From the NCBI RefSeq assembly GCF_949769255.1, contig NZ_OX458329.1:1550001-1614000 (forward strand): a stretch of DNA of 64,000 nucleotides. The letters are read 5' to 3'. The translations under genes were made by a program, and so were the position numbers. The stretch is from Mobiluncus massiliensis (lineage in GTDB: Bacteria; Actinomycetota; Actinomycetes; Actinomycetales; Actinomycetaceae). The notes beneath the pieces are model-generated. The model saw only the letters and a program-made list of their open reading frames with translations, made no database searches and had not been told where the DNA came from. Positions 35,541-45,499 of this stretch are shown here, piece by piece. Every line of letters starts with the position of its first letter. Within the stretch, counting starts at the first letter, position 1.

Positions 35541-36680
35541 TTACAGGCCGAGTTCCCGTACCGCCGCCTGCAGGCTGGGTTCGATTACGGGTGGGGTCAC
35601 GTTGCCTTTCGCTTCCATTGCGGTGGCGGTGTCTTTCAGGCCGTTGCCGGTCAAGGTGCAGGCAATTCGCACTCCTCCGGGTACTTTGCCTTGCTCGGCC
35701 AACGCCAACAGACCTGCTACCGGGGCCGCGCTGGCCGGCTCGCAAAACACTCCGACTTCCGCGGCAATAATGGACTGGGCCTGCATAATGGCTGCATCAC
35801 TGACCGCGGTAATCAATCCGCCGGAGTCGTCGCGGGCCGCGGTGGCGTAGTCCCAAGACGCGGGATTGCCAATCCGGATTGCGGTGGCGATGGTTTCCGG
35901 GTTCTCTATAGGGTGTCCCGCCACGAAGGGTGCGGCTCCGGAGGCTTGAATCCCCCACATTCGAGGCAGCTTGGTGGTTTGTGGTTTCAGTTTCAGGGCC
36001 GAATCCTCGATTGAGGAAGCAACTTTCCGACCGAAGTACTCGTTATATCCCATCCAATAGGCGCTGATGTTTCCGGCGTTACCCACCGGCAGGCAGTGGA
36101 TATCGGGCGCATCACCCAGGGCGTCACAAATTTCAAAAGCGGCGGTCTTTTGTCCCTGCAGCCGGTAGGGGTTAATTGAATTCACCAAACCCACCGGGTA
36201 CTTTTCGGTCAGTTCCCGGGTGATTCGCAAGCAGTCGTCAAAGTTTCCGTCCACGGCGATGAGCTTAGCTCCGTGCATCACGGCTTGAGCCAGCTTGCCC
36301 AGAGCAATCTTTCCGGCGGGTAAAATGACCGCGCATCCCACCCCTGCCGCGACCGAATAAGCCGCCGCGGAAGCGGAGGTGTTGCCGGTGGAAGCGCAGG
36401 CCACCATCTGAGTGCCTGCCGCCTTCACTTTCGTCATGGCCATAGTCATGCCCCGGTCTTTGAACGAACCGGTGGGGTTAGCGCCGTCAAACTTCACATA
36501 GACTTCGGTACCGGTGGTGTCTACGCCAGCTTTCTCGCTCAGGGTGCCAATGCGCTGTTCCACGCGGCGCGCCCGAATCAAGGGGGTATTGCCCTCAAAC
36601 AGGGTCACAACGGGGTCGCCTGGTTCCAGGGGAAGTCGATTCCGGTATTCTTCCAGCAGACCGCTCCACATCTGTGCCAT
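35541..36680 (-). CDS. thrC: Threonine synthase
   Basis: PLP enzyme converting phosphohomoserine to threonine. The ATG at 36680 (AAGGAGC site) gives 379 residues. PLP Lys lies in [15 protein letters not shown], and the phosphate-binding loop in [16 protein letters not shown]. This is the shorter class of threonine synthase typical of actinobacteria. An in-frame start 102 nt upstream would add a non-homologous leader and is rejected. It follows hom after 85 bp and precedes thrB after 70 bp. Confidence 0.95.
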   Translation of the reverse strand: MAQMWSGLLEEYRNRLPLEPGDPVVTLFEGNTPLIRARRVEQRIGTLSEKAGVDTTGTEVYVKFDGANPTGSFKDRGMTMAMTKVKAAGTQMVACASTGNTSASAAAYSVAAGVGCAVILPAGKIALGKLAQAVMHGAKLIAVDGNFDDCLRITRELTEKYPVGLVNSINPYRLQGQKTAAFEICDALGDAPDIHCLPVGNAGNISAYWMGYNEYFGRKVASSIEDSALKLKPQTTKLPRMWGIQASGAAPFVAGHPIENPETIATAIRIGNPASWDYATAARDDSGGLITAVSDAAIMQAQSIIAAEVGVFCEPASAAPVAGLLALAEQGKVPGGVRIACTLTGNGLKDTATAMEAKGNVTPPVIEPSLQAAVRELGL

Positions 36681-36765
36681 GTTTTGGTTGCTCCTTATTC
36701 GCGGTTTCGATAACCTCAACAGTTTTCGCTCTCGGCCATGCCCAGTCACGAAAAAACTGAGGCTC

Positions 36766-38070
36766 TCATTGGTCTTCCTCAATGGACATCTCTGAGGCGA
36801 TTTTATGCACTAATGGTGATTTCGCCAAAGCGGCAGTAATTCCCTCATGCTTGGAATTCTGTGCCAGATGGGTCGAAATGACCAACGTCGCTTCGTCGGG
36901 TGCAGTCTCGGTCGGCGGTTGAGTCAAAGACGCAATGGAGACTTCCCCGGCGGCATAGATTTTGGCGATTTCTGCCAGCATCCCAATCCGGTCAGCAACC
37001 TGCAAACGTACCTGACGGCAGGTTTCCACTCGTCCCGGTTCGCAAATCGGCAGGTCTGCGTACACGCTTTCGCGGGGGGCGTGCCCCCCGGAGACCAGGT
37101 GGTTGGCACCCGCCACGACATCGGAAAGTACCGCGGAGGCGGTGGGAGCCCCACCCGCGCCTGCGCCATAAAACATGAGCCGACCAGCAAACTCGGTTTC
37201 CAAAACTATGGCGTTGTAGGGTCCGCTGATGCCCGCCAGCGGATGGCTCTTTGGCACCAGGGTCGGTTCCACCCCGAGGGCAATCTGTTCCTGCCCGTCA
37301 ACGGTGACCCTTTGGGCGCGAGCTAACAGTTTCACCGCGAACCCGGATTCTGTAGCCTGTTGAATATCCTGAGCGCTAACCTCGGTAATCCCCTTCACGG
37401 GGACATCCTCCAGGTTCACCCGGGTATGGAAAGCCAGGGAGGCCAGGATGGCGCACTTGGCTGCCGCATCATGACCGCCTACGTCCGCGCTGGGATCCGC
37501 CTCGGCAAAGCCAAGCTCTTGGGCCTGGTGTAGGGCTTGTTCATAAGACCAGCCCTGGGTGGTCATCTGATCGAGAATGTAGTTGGTGGTACCGTTGACG
37601 ATACCCAGAACTTTGTTGATTCGGTCTCCGGTCAAGGATTCCCGCAGTCCATAAACCACGGGAACCGCCCCGGCCACCGCGGCTTCAAAATACAAATTCG
37701 CATCTGTGCGGGCGGCGGCCTCATAGAGCTCCGGGCCGTATTGCGCGAGGACCGCTTTGTTGCCGGTCACCACCGTTTTGCCTGCCTCCAAGGCTTTCAA
37801 CATGGCACTGCGAGCCGGTTCCAGGCCTCCCATCAGCTCGATGACCAGGTCGGCGGAGTCAATCACCGCATCAATATCGGTGGTCAACAGATTTCGGTCC
37901 ATGCCCTCCCGAACCTTGCTGGTGTCGCGAACCGCAACGCCGCTGAGCACCAGGTTTGCTCCCGCTCGTGCCGCGAGTTCCTGCTGTTGGTCGTGCAAAA
38001 TGCGCGCGACTTGCAGTCCCACCGTGCCAGCACCCAGCAGCCCAATTTTTACGTCTTGCTTTTGCGCCAT
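36766..38070 (-). CDS. hom: Homoserine dehydrogenase
   Basis: NAD(P)H-dependent reduction of aspartate semialdehyde to homoserine. The 434-residue monofunctional enzyme has a Rossmann start [16 protein letters not shown] (7-22), the catalytic-domain strings [10 protein letters not shown] and [14 protein letters not shown], and a C-terminal ACT domain (~350-430, [19 protein letters not shown]) that normally mediates threonine feedback inhibition. It starts 24 bp after lysA. Confidence 0.96.
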   Translation of the reverse strand: MAQKQDVKIGLLGAGTVGLQVARILHDQQQELAARAGANLVLSGVAVRDTSKVREGMDRNLLTTDIDAVIDSADLVIELMGGLEPARSAMLKALEAGKTVVTGNKAVLAQYGPELYEAAARTDANLYFEAAVAGAVPVVYGLRESLTGDRINKVLGIVNGTTNYILDQMTTQGWSYEQALHQAQELGFAEADPSADVGGHDAAAKCAILASLAFHTRVNLEDVPVKGITEVSAQDIQQATESGFAVKLLARAQRVTVDGQEQIALGVEPTLVPKSHPLAGISGPYNAIVLETEFAGRLMFYGAGAGGAPTASAVLSDVVAGANHLVSGGHAPRESVYADLPICEPGRVETCRQVRLQVADRIGMLAEIAKIYAAGEVSIASLTQPPTETAPDEATLVISTHLAQNSKHEGITAALAKSPLVHKIASEMSIEEDQ

Positions 38071-38094
38071 CTGTGTTTCCCTTTCGGTGTCCCT

Positions 38095-39681
38095 CTATAC
38101 GTTCACTGTATCAGCAGGGCGGGTGTCTAAAAATTTGCGGTACTGCGGGTCAAAATGAGCCAGCATCGCATCCACAGTTTCCGGTTCCAAAAGCCACTTT
38201 GTAATGACCGTTCCACTGTTGTCTTGATCTACCCCCAGCACTCCCGGGCGCGTAAACCAGTTATAGTTCGAGCTCATGGCCCATCCATAGGCTCCTGTGG
38301 CAGGTACCGCCAGCAGGTCTCCCTCGGTCAAGTCTGCGGGCAGGGCCACGTCTCTAACCACAATGTCACCCGATTCACAATGAGAACCCACCACACGGCA
38401 GGCCGTCAGCGGGGCCGTCGAACGGCGGTTGGCCAAAGCAATCGTATAGTTGGCGCCGTACAGCGCGGGACGAATGTTGTCGCTCATTCCACCGTCTATC
38501 GACACGTAGCGACGATAGCTGAGACTGCCGTCTCGATGCTGACCCACCGGCTGATCCTTGATATTGACCACTCGGTACAAAGTAATGGTGCTGGGACCAG
38601 CAATAGCTCGTCCCGGTTCTACGGAAACCCGCGGAAAGGGTTGTTCTAACTCATCACAGGCATTTTGTATCACTTGGTACAGTCCAGCGGCGAAGTCAGC
38701 GGCGCCTGGCGCGGGGGCATCGGCAGAGGTATAGGCGATGCCGTAACCGCCCCCCAGGTCAATTTCCGGAATGAGATAACCGGTCGTTTGTTTCACCAGA
38801 CCCCGAAACTCCAGAATTTTCCGAGCCGCGGCACAAAAACCGTCAAGATTCACTATCTGCGAGCCAATGTGAGAATGCAAACCGCTCAGCTCCAAGCGTT
38901 CATCAGCCAAAATGGACTGCACCACGCGCCAGGCGGGGGAATCAAAAGCCGAGGCTGCGCCGCGGGGAGAATCGGAGTCATCGATAGGTTCAAAACCGTG
39001 AGCCCCAGGGGTGAGGGACAACCCGAACTTTTGGTCTTCGTGGGCGGTAGCAATAAATTCGTGACCGCCGGCGTGAACTCCCGTGGTGACACGCACCATC
39101 AGCGGCACCCGGCTTTGCGGCTCCAAATCATCTAAGACGCGCTGAATACGCCGGACTTCCGCGGGGGAATCAACGATAATCCTCCCCAGGTGCGCCTCAA
39201 TCGCTTGTCGCAGCAGTTCGGGGGATTTCCCGTTCCCATGCAAACCAATCAAACTCGGTTGACAGCCCGAAGCTAGCGCCAAAGCCATCTCCCCAGCAGA
39301 AGCCGTATCTAACCCGAGTCCTGCCTCCGCCGCCAGCCGGGCTATTTCCACGCACAAGAAGGCTTTTCCGGCATAGTGTACCTGCACCTCATGTTCGCCA
39401 AACGCGGCGGCAAAAGACTCGCGAAAAGCCTTGAGACGGTCTCGAAAATCAGCCATGTCCAGCACAAAAATCGGGGTTTGTCCGCCTCGACCGTCCACCT
39501 GCGGAGCCTGGCTCAAAAGCTCGCTCAGGCTTCGTCCGTGCAGAGTCAGTTCTCCCTGTGAATCGCGCTGAAGCCCACTGGGCCACAAGTCTGCGCGCAC
39601 CAGCGGGTCCGGGGCAACCCAAGCTTTTAAGCCAGAATCTCCCGGGTGTAAACGTGCTGGGTCATCAGCCGCCAAATCCAC
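38095..39681 (-). CDS. lysA: Diaminopimelate decarboxylase
   Basis: PLP-dependent last step of lysine synthesis. The 528-residue protein is at the long end for the family because of a ~60-residue N-terminal extension typical of actinobacteria (with WPSGLQRDSQGELTLHG). The PLP Lys is in VHYAGKAFLC, the family HIGSQI motif is in LHSHIGSQIV, GGGYGIAY follows, and the second-domain catalytic Cys lies in VVGSHCESGDIV. It lies 49 bp after argS in the same operon, a common argS-lysA-hom order in actinobacteria. Confidence 0.95.
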   Translation of the reverse strand: MDLAADDPARLHPGDSGLKAWVAPDPLVRADLWPSGLQRDSQGELTLHGRSLSELLSQAPQVDGRGGQTPIFVLDMADFRDRLKAFRESFAAAFGEHEVQVHYAGKAFLCVEIARLAAEAGLGLDTASAGEMALALASGCQPSLIGLHGNGKSPELLRQAIEAHLGRIIVDSPAEVRRIQRVLDDLEPQSRVPLMVRVTTGVHAGGHEFIATAHEDQKFGLSLTPGAHGFEPIDDSDSPRGAASAFDSPAWRVVQSILADERLELSGLHSHIGSQIVNLDGFCAAARKILEFRGLVKQTTGYLIPEIDLGGGYGIAYTSADAPAPGAADFAAGLYQVIQNACDELEQPFPRVSVEPGRAIAGPSTITLYRVVNIKDQPVGQHRDGSLSYRRYVSIDGGMSDNIRPALYGANYTIALANRRSTAPLTACRVVGSHCESGDIVVRDVALPADLTEGDLLAVPATGAYGWAMSSNYNWFTRPGVLGVDQDNSGTVITKWLLEPETVDAMLAHFDPQYRKFLDTRPADTVNV

Positions 39682-39730
39682 CGCCCGTTCCTTCCTTACG
39701 TGGCGCGGCTTACTCGAAAAACGGCGCCGC

Positions 39731-41410
39731 TCACATCCGCTCGGGTGCGGTCACGCCCAACAGATTCAAGCCGTTGCGCAGGACCTGACCAACAGCGTTG
39801 TTCAGCGCCAGCAGCGCCGCGTGCTCGGCCGTCACCGGTTCATCACCAGCGGGGGTGACCCGGCGTTTGCCATACCAGGTGTGGTAAGCCCCCGCCAAGT
39901 TCTCCAAGTAACGAGGCACCAGGTGCGTGGCGTTTTCAGCCGCGCCTGTCGCCACTACGGACGGGAACTGCGCCAGAACACCGATTAGGGCCGCATCTGC
40001 CGGATCGCTGAGTTCTTTCGGGTCAAAACCATCCGCACAAGAAACCCCGTGTTCAGCAGCGTTCTTGGCCACGTTAGCAGTGCGGGCGTGCGCATATTGG
40101 ACATAGTAAACGGGATTTTCGTTGGTATGCGAAGCCAGCACATCCAGGTCGATTGCCAGCTGGGTATCCATCGAGGAACGCACTAGGGCGTAACGCGCCG
40201 CGTCAACGCCTACAGCTTCGACGAAGTCCTCCAGCGTAACAATGTCTCCGGCGCGCTTGCTCATCCTTACCGGTTCACCGTTCTTAAACAAGTTCACCAG
40301 CTGCCCGATGATAATCTGCATATTCTCGCCGGGCTTGTCGCCATAAGCGGCGCACATTGCCATCATGCGTCCAACGTAACCGTGGTGGTCAGCACCGAAC
40401 AGGAACACGGTACGATCTGCCCCGCGCCGGCGCTTGTCCTGATAGTAGGCTACGTCGGAAGCAAAGTAGGAGGCGTTACCGTCAGACTTAATGACCACAC
40501 GATCCTTGTCGTCTCCATGCTTGGTTGTCAGCAGCCAGGTCGCGCCGTCCTTTTCGGCTACCTCGCCACGCTCACGCAAGTAATCGAGTGCCTTGGTGAC
40601 TGCCCCGGTTTCATAGAGGGAATTTTCGTGGAAGAACACATCAAATTCGGTACGGAAACCGCGCAGTGATTCTTTAATCTCATCGAACATCATCTCGACG
40701 CCGTGAGAACGGAAGTATTCTTGGGCGGCTGCATCGTCCAGAGTTACCGGGTCGGGGTCGCCCGCGGCTTTCGCTTCGGCTTGAACCTTGGCCGCAATGT
40801 CAGCAATATATTGCCCGCCGTAACCGTCTTCGGGGGTTTCCTGACCGCGAGCCGCTGCCAGCAAAGAAACCGCGAAGCGGTCGATTTGGGAACCGTGATC
40901 GTTAAAGTAGTACTCGCGTGTGACTTTCGCACCGCTGAACTTGTACAGACGTGCCAAGGAATCCCCCACTGCTGCCCAGCGCGCACCGCCAATGTGCAGC
41001 GGCCCGGTCGGGTTAGCGGAAACATACTCCAGGTTGATATGGATTCCTTTGAGGTTTTCACCATGACCATAGTCGTTGCCGGAGGTCAGAATCTCAGCCA
41101 CCAAAGCACCGGCGGCTCCGGCCTCAAGACGGATGTTGATGAACCCCGGACCGGCGACTTCCGCAGAAGACACACCGTCAATTTGGGCGATGGCAGAAGC
41201 AAAGATTCCCGCCAGTTCTCGAGGGTTGCGGCCCACAGACTTGCCTAACTGCAAGGCGATATTCGTCGCCCAATCTCCGTGGTCGCGATTCTTGGGACGC
41301 TCCACGCGCATTTTTTCGGCCAAGACGCCGTCTGCTATATCGATATTGTTTTCCGCTGCTGCGGTGCCAAGCTGCGCAATCATGCGCTGAGTTAATTCTT
41401 CAGGAGTCAC
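39731..41410 (-). CDS. argS: Arginyl-tRNA synthetase
   Basis: Class I synthetase, 559 residues. The N-terminal tRNA-recognition domain leads into the HIGH-type motif HIGGARWAAVGDSLA (~118), with the KMSKS-type motif as VRMSKRAGD and the DALR anticodon-binding domain at the C-terminus (HLVPRYLENLAGAYHTWY). It starts at a GTG with a weak ribosome site. It heads the lysA-hom-thrC-thrB unit. The neighbouring tRNA gene is also for arginine, though nothing ties their expression. Confidence 0.95.
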   Translation of the reverse strand: MTPEELTQRMIAQLGTAAAENNIDIADGVLAEKMRVERPKNRDHGDWATNIALQLGKSVGRNPRELAGIFASAIAQIDGVSSAEVAGPGFINIRLEAGAAGALVAEILTSGNDYGHGENLKGIHINLEYVSANPTGPLHIGGARWAAVGDSLARLYKFSGAKVTREYYFNDHGSQIDRFAVSLLAAARGQETPEDGYGGQYIADIAAKVQAEAKAAGDPDPVTLDDAAAQEYFRSHGVEMMFDEIKESLRGFRTEFDVFFHENSLYETGAVTKALDYLRERGEVAEKDGATWLLTTKHGDDKDRVVIKSDGNASYFASDVAYYQDKRRRGADRTVFLFGADHHGYVGRMMAMCAAYGDKPGENMQIIIGQLVNLFKNGEPVRMSKRAGDIVTLEDFVEAVGVDAARYALVRSSMDTQLAIDLDVLASHTNENPVYYVQYAHARTANVAKNAAEHGVSCADGFDPKELSDPADAALIGVLAQFPSVVATGAAENATHLVPRYLENLAGAYHTWYGKRRVTPAGDEPVTAEHAALLALNNAVGQVLRNGLNLLGVTAPERM

Positions 41411-41523
41411 CCCATAAGCCTAACGTTTTGCCTGGAGTACATCAAAATTACCCCGTTTAGAGGGGCGGGAAATTCGGAAAACAATGCCGTGTCCATTGAG
41501 TGCGTATACCGCACCTGATTCAG

Positions 41524-41596
41524 CGCCCCGGATGGGATTCGAACCCATGACCTTTTGCTCCGGAGGCAAACACTCTATCCACTGAGCTACCGGGGC
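41524..41596 (-). tRNA. tRNA-Arg (anticodon CCG)
   Basis: A 73-nt reverse-strand cloverleaf: acceptor GCCCCGG/CCGGGGC, D arm GCTC..GAG, anticodon stem TTTGC/GCAAA around loop CTCCGGA (anticodon CCG, reads CGG), T arm ATGGG-TTCGAAT-CCCAT, discriminator G. No encoded CCA. It lies between argS and mntH. Confidence 0.95.
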
Positions 41597-41647
41597 TTGC
41601 TACAACCAGCTCCAACAGTTTACCGCTTTGCTTCCAGAAGGTAAATT

Positions 41648-42904
41648 TTAGCCACCTATCCCCAATGCCAACAGCGCTAAAAGTCCCAGATTTAGGGCAA
41701 TAATCAGAGCAGCTACCAAGATGTTAATGGCCAGCAACCATTTGGGGTCAGCAAAAGGTCCCATAATGTCCTTTTTCGACGTATAGATAACCAGAGGCAG
41801 CAACGCAAAAGGAATTCCTAAGGACAGCAGGGCTTGGCTGAGTACCAGTGCCCAGGTGGGGTCGAAGCCGAGCGCCAAGATGGCCAATCCCGGTATCAAG
41901 GTCACCACACGCCGCGCTAGCAGCGGAACGCGAATATGCAGCAAACCGGCCATAATCTCTGAACCCGCATAAGCTCCTACCGAAGTGGAAGCTAGCCCCG
42001 AAGCCAGCAGCCCGATGGCGAACACCGTAGCTACCCCACCGCCGAGAGCTAGGGAGATAACGTGATAAGCACCTTCGATTGTGTCCGTATCTTCCTGCCC
42101 AGCTCCGGGCCCGCGCAACGCGGCGGCAGCCAGCAGCACCAGGGCAATGTTAACCGAACCAGCCACCAGCAAGGCCCAGAACACATCCAGTTTCGTCGCC
42201 CGGAGGAGTCTGCGCTTGCGGTCGTCAGGATGCTCCGAACCGTGGCGGTCTTTCGTCAGGGAGGAATGCAGATAAATCGCGTGGGGCATTACGGTGGCTC
42301 CCAGCATCGAGGCAGCTACTAAGACCGAGTCAGCATTGGGGAATGTCGGACGTAGCCCGGCCACGGCAGCCTGCCAGGAGGGCGGAGCCACTACCAGTCC
42401 ACCCACAAATCCCAGAGTGATGACCAGAAGCAGGGCAATGATGACCCGTTCAAATACAATCTGACCGGAGGTATTTTGTAAAAACAGCATGCCCAAAGAC
42501 ACCACACCGATTATCAAGCCGCCGACCAGCAGCGGAGTCCCAAATAACAGGTTGAGTGCTATGGCTCCGCCAATGACTTCGGCCAAGTCGGTGGCACCTG
42601 CCACGATTTCGGCTTGAATCCAAAAGGCGAGCCGCGCTGGTCGGCGCAAACGGTTGCCTAGGACTTGCGGCAGGGATTGGCCGGTGACAATCCCAAACTT
42701 TGCGCTCTCATATTGGACCAGCATAGCCATCAGGTTAGCCAGCACCAGCACCCACACTAACGTGTAACCGTAGCGAGCCCCGGCAGTGATATTGGCGGCT
42801 ACGTTGCCCGGATCCACGTAGGCGACAGCAGCCACGAAAGCCGGCCCCATCAGGGCAACCAGAGACTTTTGAGAGGCTTTCGGGTCGTCGGTGAAATGAG
42901 ACAT
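41648..42904 (-). CDS. mntH: Nramp family divalent metal transporter (MntH)
   Basis: Proton-coupled Mn/Fe uptake protein. It has 418 residues and about eleven membrane helices. The metal-binding motifs are intact: DPGN in helix 1 (YVDPGNVAANI, ~31-34) and MPH in helix 6 (TVMPHAIYLHSS). It follows an unknown 129-residue gene by 70 bp, and the two may form an operon. No MntR-like site was recognised. Confidence 0.93.
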   Translation of the reverse strand: MSHFTDDPKASQKSLVALMGPAFVAAVAYVDPGNVAANITAGARYGYTLVWVLVLANLMAMLVQYESAKFGIVTGQSLPQVLGNRLRRPARLAFWIQAEIVAGATDLAEVIGGAIALNLLFGTPLLVGGLIIGVVSLGMLFLQNTSGQIVFERVIIALLLVITLGFVGGLVVAPPSWQAAVAGLRPTFPNADSVLVAASMLGATVMPHAIYLHSSLTKDRHGSEHPDDRKRRLLRATKLDVFWALLVAGSVNIALVLLAAAALRGPGAGQEDTDTIEGAYHVISLALGGGVATVFAIGLLASGLASTSVGAYAGSEIMAGLLHIRVPLLARRVVTLIPGLAILALGFDPTWALVLSQALLSLGIPFALLPLVIYTSKKDIMGPFADPKWLLAINILVAALIIALNLGLLALLALGIGG

Positions 42905-42974
42905 GAATACACCCTACGCAAAACCGGCAGGCAGTAAAACCCCGACGCGAAACGCGGAGGTAGAGACGGGAAAT

Positions 42975-43364
42975 TTAGGCTTCGGTATCCAAGGCCCGCC
43001 CCACCGAGCCGTTACCCAGCATGGCGCGCATAGAAGTGAAGGTGGCCAGGCGATCGTGTTGGCTCAGAGGCTGCGGACGACGCATCAGCAGCTGTTGGTT
43101 TTGGGTATGCGCAGAGGAAACAGAAGCCTGGTTTATCCGCGATTCAGCCAAAGTCAAAGCAAACAGAGAGGCAGAATCGGCACCGGGTTCAATGACTTCA
43201 CCGGTGACGGATTCAATCAGGTCACGATCGCCGCGAGAAAGGTGTGACAGCACCCACTGGGTGTGTTCATCGACAACAGTCTGCGCCCCGCGCAACACAT
43301 CGCTGTTTTGGCGCTGCTTAGCTACTACGGCTGCTAAACGAACTGCCGAGCGCTGCTGTTCCAT
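42975..43364 (-). CDS. Unknown 129-residue soluble protein
   Basis: Starts at an ATG with a GAAAGG site and has a clear promoter. The protein is mostly helical, polar and without Cys, signal or membrane segment. It has a Gln/Arg-rich start (MEQQRSAVRLAAVVAKQRQ) and a Ser/Gln-rich middle. No family recognised. It is the gene upstream of mntH on the same strand, so a role with the metal transporter is possible but unsupported. Confidence 0.6.
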   Translation of the reverse strand: MEQQRSAVRLAAVVAKQRQNSDVLRGAQTVVDEHTQWVLSHLSRGDRDLIESVTGEVIEPGADSASLFALTLAESRINQASVSSAHTQNQQLLMRRPQPLSQHDRLATFTSMRAMLGNGSVGRALDTEA

Positions 43365-43400
43365 TGCCTAACCTTTCATTGAAAGTATGTCGATGTCAGT

Positions 43401-43429
43401 AATCTACCAGTTACCTTCGTCAGTTCCAA
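43401..43429 (-). promoter_or_regulatory. Promoter upstream of the unknown gene and mntH
   Basis: Reverse-strand -35 TTGGAA and -10 TAGATT with 17-bp spacing, giving a ~30-nt leader before the ATG at 43364. Confidence 0.55.
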
Positions 43430-43506
43430 GGCTATTCTGAGATTTCTCTGATATTTCATTCAGATTATGTTAAGTATTCCTTGATATTTCAACAGTTTTT
43501 CGCCGA

Positions 43507-44493
43507 TTAGCTGGAAGATTCCTCAATGTCAGTTTGGGCTAATGTACTGACAATATCGGTGTAAATCCCATCAACACCAAGGGAAACTAGACGTTGATAT
43601 GAGGAAGTGTCATTCACCGTCCACACATAAACCGGACAGCCTAGGGTGTGCGCGGCCGCCACAAACCGTGGGGTCACGATTTTCACCCCCCGGATACTTT
43701 CCGGTACTGCCAGCGCACAGTGAAAATCCCTGAATAGACGCGGCACAATACCGAAGCGGTAGAGCCGTTCCAAGTGGCGTTTTTCCGCTAACCCCGCCAT
43801 CACGCGGTGAGCGTTGGCTTCGATTTGAGCCATTGCCGCGGTTCCCCGCTCTACTAGGGAAAAGAATGTGTCAGGGGAAATGTCTATGCTACGAATCTCC
43901 GGGCGGGTTCGCCTCACCAAACCGGAGGAAGCTCCGCCCCAGATTCGCGCAACGTCTCGCGCTCCCGGTAAATATCCACACACCGGTCCCAGGTGCCGGG
44001 CCATTCGCCAGACTCGGCGGGCTGAAAAGGACGCCAGAGCGAGACGCTCCAAGTCACGGCGCCCCTGTAAGACGCGTAGCGTACCGGGGACAACCGCATC
44101 GGTTTTAGCATCAATATTCAAGTAAATGTCGGGGTATCGGTCCAGAAACTCTTCCAGGTTCAAAGGCCGTTCGCCGTTAGGCAGTTGATGACGGCACAGT
44201 TGCGCCCACGTGACTTCGGCAATTGCCACTTCTCCATCGACGGCGTGCCACATCGGGTCATGGCTGATGACAGGAACCCCGTCGCTGGTGGCATGAATAT
44301 CAGTTTCCAGCCCCGCTACCGACCCGCAAGAAACAGCCCAGTCAAAGGCAGCCCGCGAATTTTCCGGAACCGAACACCCCACAGCCGCGCTGGCAGACAC
44401 TGCTGATCCACGGTGAGCCAACAGCACCGGCCGATGGCGCGAAACAGGGAAAACAGGAGCGGGTCGCAAAATCAGGCGTGAATCTAGGAGCAA
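43507..44493 (-). CDS. Glycerophosphodiester phosphodiesterase family protein
   Basis: A 328-residue GDPD-fold enzyme releasing glycerol-3-phosphate from glycerophosphodiesters. The catalytic His and metal ligands are visible: LAHRGSAV (His about 27), PENSRAAF, ETDIHATSDGVPVISHDP (Glu, Asp and second His) and YLNIDAKTD, with WTVNDTSSYQRLVSLGVDGI near the end. No signal peptide, so probably cytoplasmic. Its start overlaps the end of the M23 gene by 10 bp, so the two are cotranslated. Confidence 0.92.
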   Translation of the reverse strand: MLLDSRLILRPAPVFPVSRHRPVLLAHRGSAVSASAAVGCSVPENSRAAFDWAVSCGSVAGLETDIHATSDGVPVISHDPMWHAVDGEVAIAEVTWAQLCRHQLPNGERPLNLEEFLDRYPDIYLNIDAKTDAVVPGTLRVLQGRRDLERLALASFSARRVWRMARHLGPVCGYLPGARDVARIWGGASSGLVRRTRPEIRSIDISPDTFFSLVERGTAAMAQIEANAHRVMAGLAEKRHLERLYRFGIVPRLFRDFHCALAVPESIRGVKIVTPRFVAAAHTLGCPVYVWTVNDTSSYQRLVSLGVDGIYTDIVSTLAQTDIEESSS

Positions 44494-45308
44494 ATCTGAT
44501 TGACGAACCGGGCACCGTGACGCTTCATCCAGCCCATCGGATCGACAGATTCCTTGTCTGAATTGCGAATTTCAAAGTGCAAGTGTGGCCCGGTAGAGCG
44601 ACCGGTCGAGCCCACCCCGGCAATAACATCTCCGGCTTTCACCTCAGCGCCCTCACGCACGTAAATCCCGTCTCCGTACATGTGCAGGTAGCGAGAGTAA
44701 AAAACTTCACCGTCCTGAACATGCTTGATAGTAATCATGCCGGTGGATCCCTGCATTCCTGATTCTGTGACAATCCCGTCCGCTACTGCATGGATATTCG
44801 TACCGGTAGGAGCCGACAAATCAACACCCTCGTGCAGCAATCGAGTTCCTGTCACCGGATTGACTCGCATCCCCCACGGGGAAGTAAATGTGTAGCTCCC
44901 CGATGATAGCGGCCACAGCAAGAGGTTTTTTTCCGGAGCAGCAGAAGCGTCGCCGTTAGCGGAGCCCTGCGCGGCACACTGGCCCAATGCGGTGGCTTCC
45001 ACCACTCGGGAACGCGAGCTGGCGGGAACCGCGTTTAAGTCGGAGTCATAATCGGTAGCGCCGCTGGCCCGAGCCACGACTGAGAGCAAAGTTTGATTGG
45101 TACTGAATTCAAAATTCGGAGAGGCAATGGATAAATTGGGTGAAACCATCCCAGATAGAGGGGCGACCACGGTGATGGCCGAAACCACACCCAACAACAC
45201 CAGACGCGGAGCATTGAAAACTTGTGCTTCTTTACGGATGCGCGCGGACTGGGCTCTATTGCGCAATTCGCGTGCTTCCCGACGAGTGCGAGGCCTTTCG
45301 CTTACCAC
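44484..45308 (-). CDS. M23 family peptidoglycan endopeptidase, membrane-anchored
   Basis: A 274-residue LytM-type metallopeptidase. A basic N-terminus (RREARELRNRAQSARIRKEA) precedes a membrane helix or signal (~33-55), a ~90-residue spacer, and the zinc domain (~150-265) with HEGVD (HxxxD) and PHLHFE (HxH). All catalytic residues are present, so it should be active on wall peptides. It resembles C. glutamicum MepA-type enzymes. A GTAACATTTGT motif shared with the NlpC/P60 gene lies ~95 bp upstream. The GDPD gene overlaps its 3' end. Confidence 0.92.
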   Translation of the reverse strand: MVSERPRTRREARELRNRAQSARIRKEAQVFNAPRLVLLGVVSAITVVAPLSGMVSPNLSIASPNFEFSTNQTLLSVVARASGATDYDSDLNAVPASSRSRVVEATALGQCAAQGSANGDASAAPEKNLLLWPLSSGSYTFTSPWGMRVNPVTGTRLLHEGVDLSAPTGTNIHAVADGIVTESGMQGSTGMITIKHVQDGEVFYSRYLHMYGDGIYVREGAEVKAGDVIAGVGSTGRSTGPHLHFEIRNSDKESVDPMGWMKRHGARFVNQICS

Positions 45309-45403
45309 GGGTTACCTTCCGACTTTGGATAACAACTCGAACTCAAGTTTATAACAAGTAGATAACGATTTGCAATTAAATGCGTGTATCAATTTTCACT
45401 TCA

Positions 45404-45419
45404 GTAACATTTGTTAACA
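45404..45419. promoter_or_regulatory. GTAACATTTGTTAACA element upstream of the M23 gene
   Basis: Contains the 11-mer GTAACATTTGT also found upstream of the NlpC/P60 gene, followed here by TTAACA ten bases after the first GTAACA. It is in the same orientation relative to the gene and about 95 bp from the start. Candidate MtrA-type site. Confidence 0.4.
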
Positions 45420-45499
45420 CCAAACGCCTTTCCCCGACAATTTCCTGAAAAAATCGTGGAGTTTTAGTGTCAAATGGTGCCGTGTATAGCTTCACCTGT

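Noticed and set aside
41411-41523. T-box or attenuator upstream of argS
   Set aside because: Spacer is only ~110 bp with no specifier-loop or antiterminator pattern.
43449-43491. Direct repeat TGATATTTCA, two copies 33 bp apart
   Set aside because: Short, in AT-rich intergenic DNA; no dyad or link to a known regulator, so probably chance.
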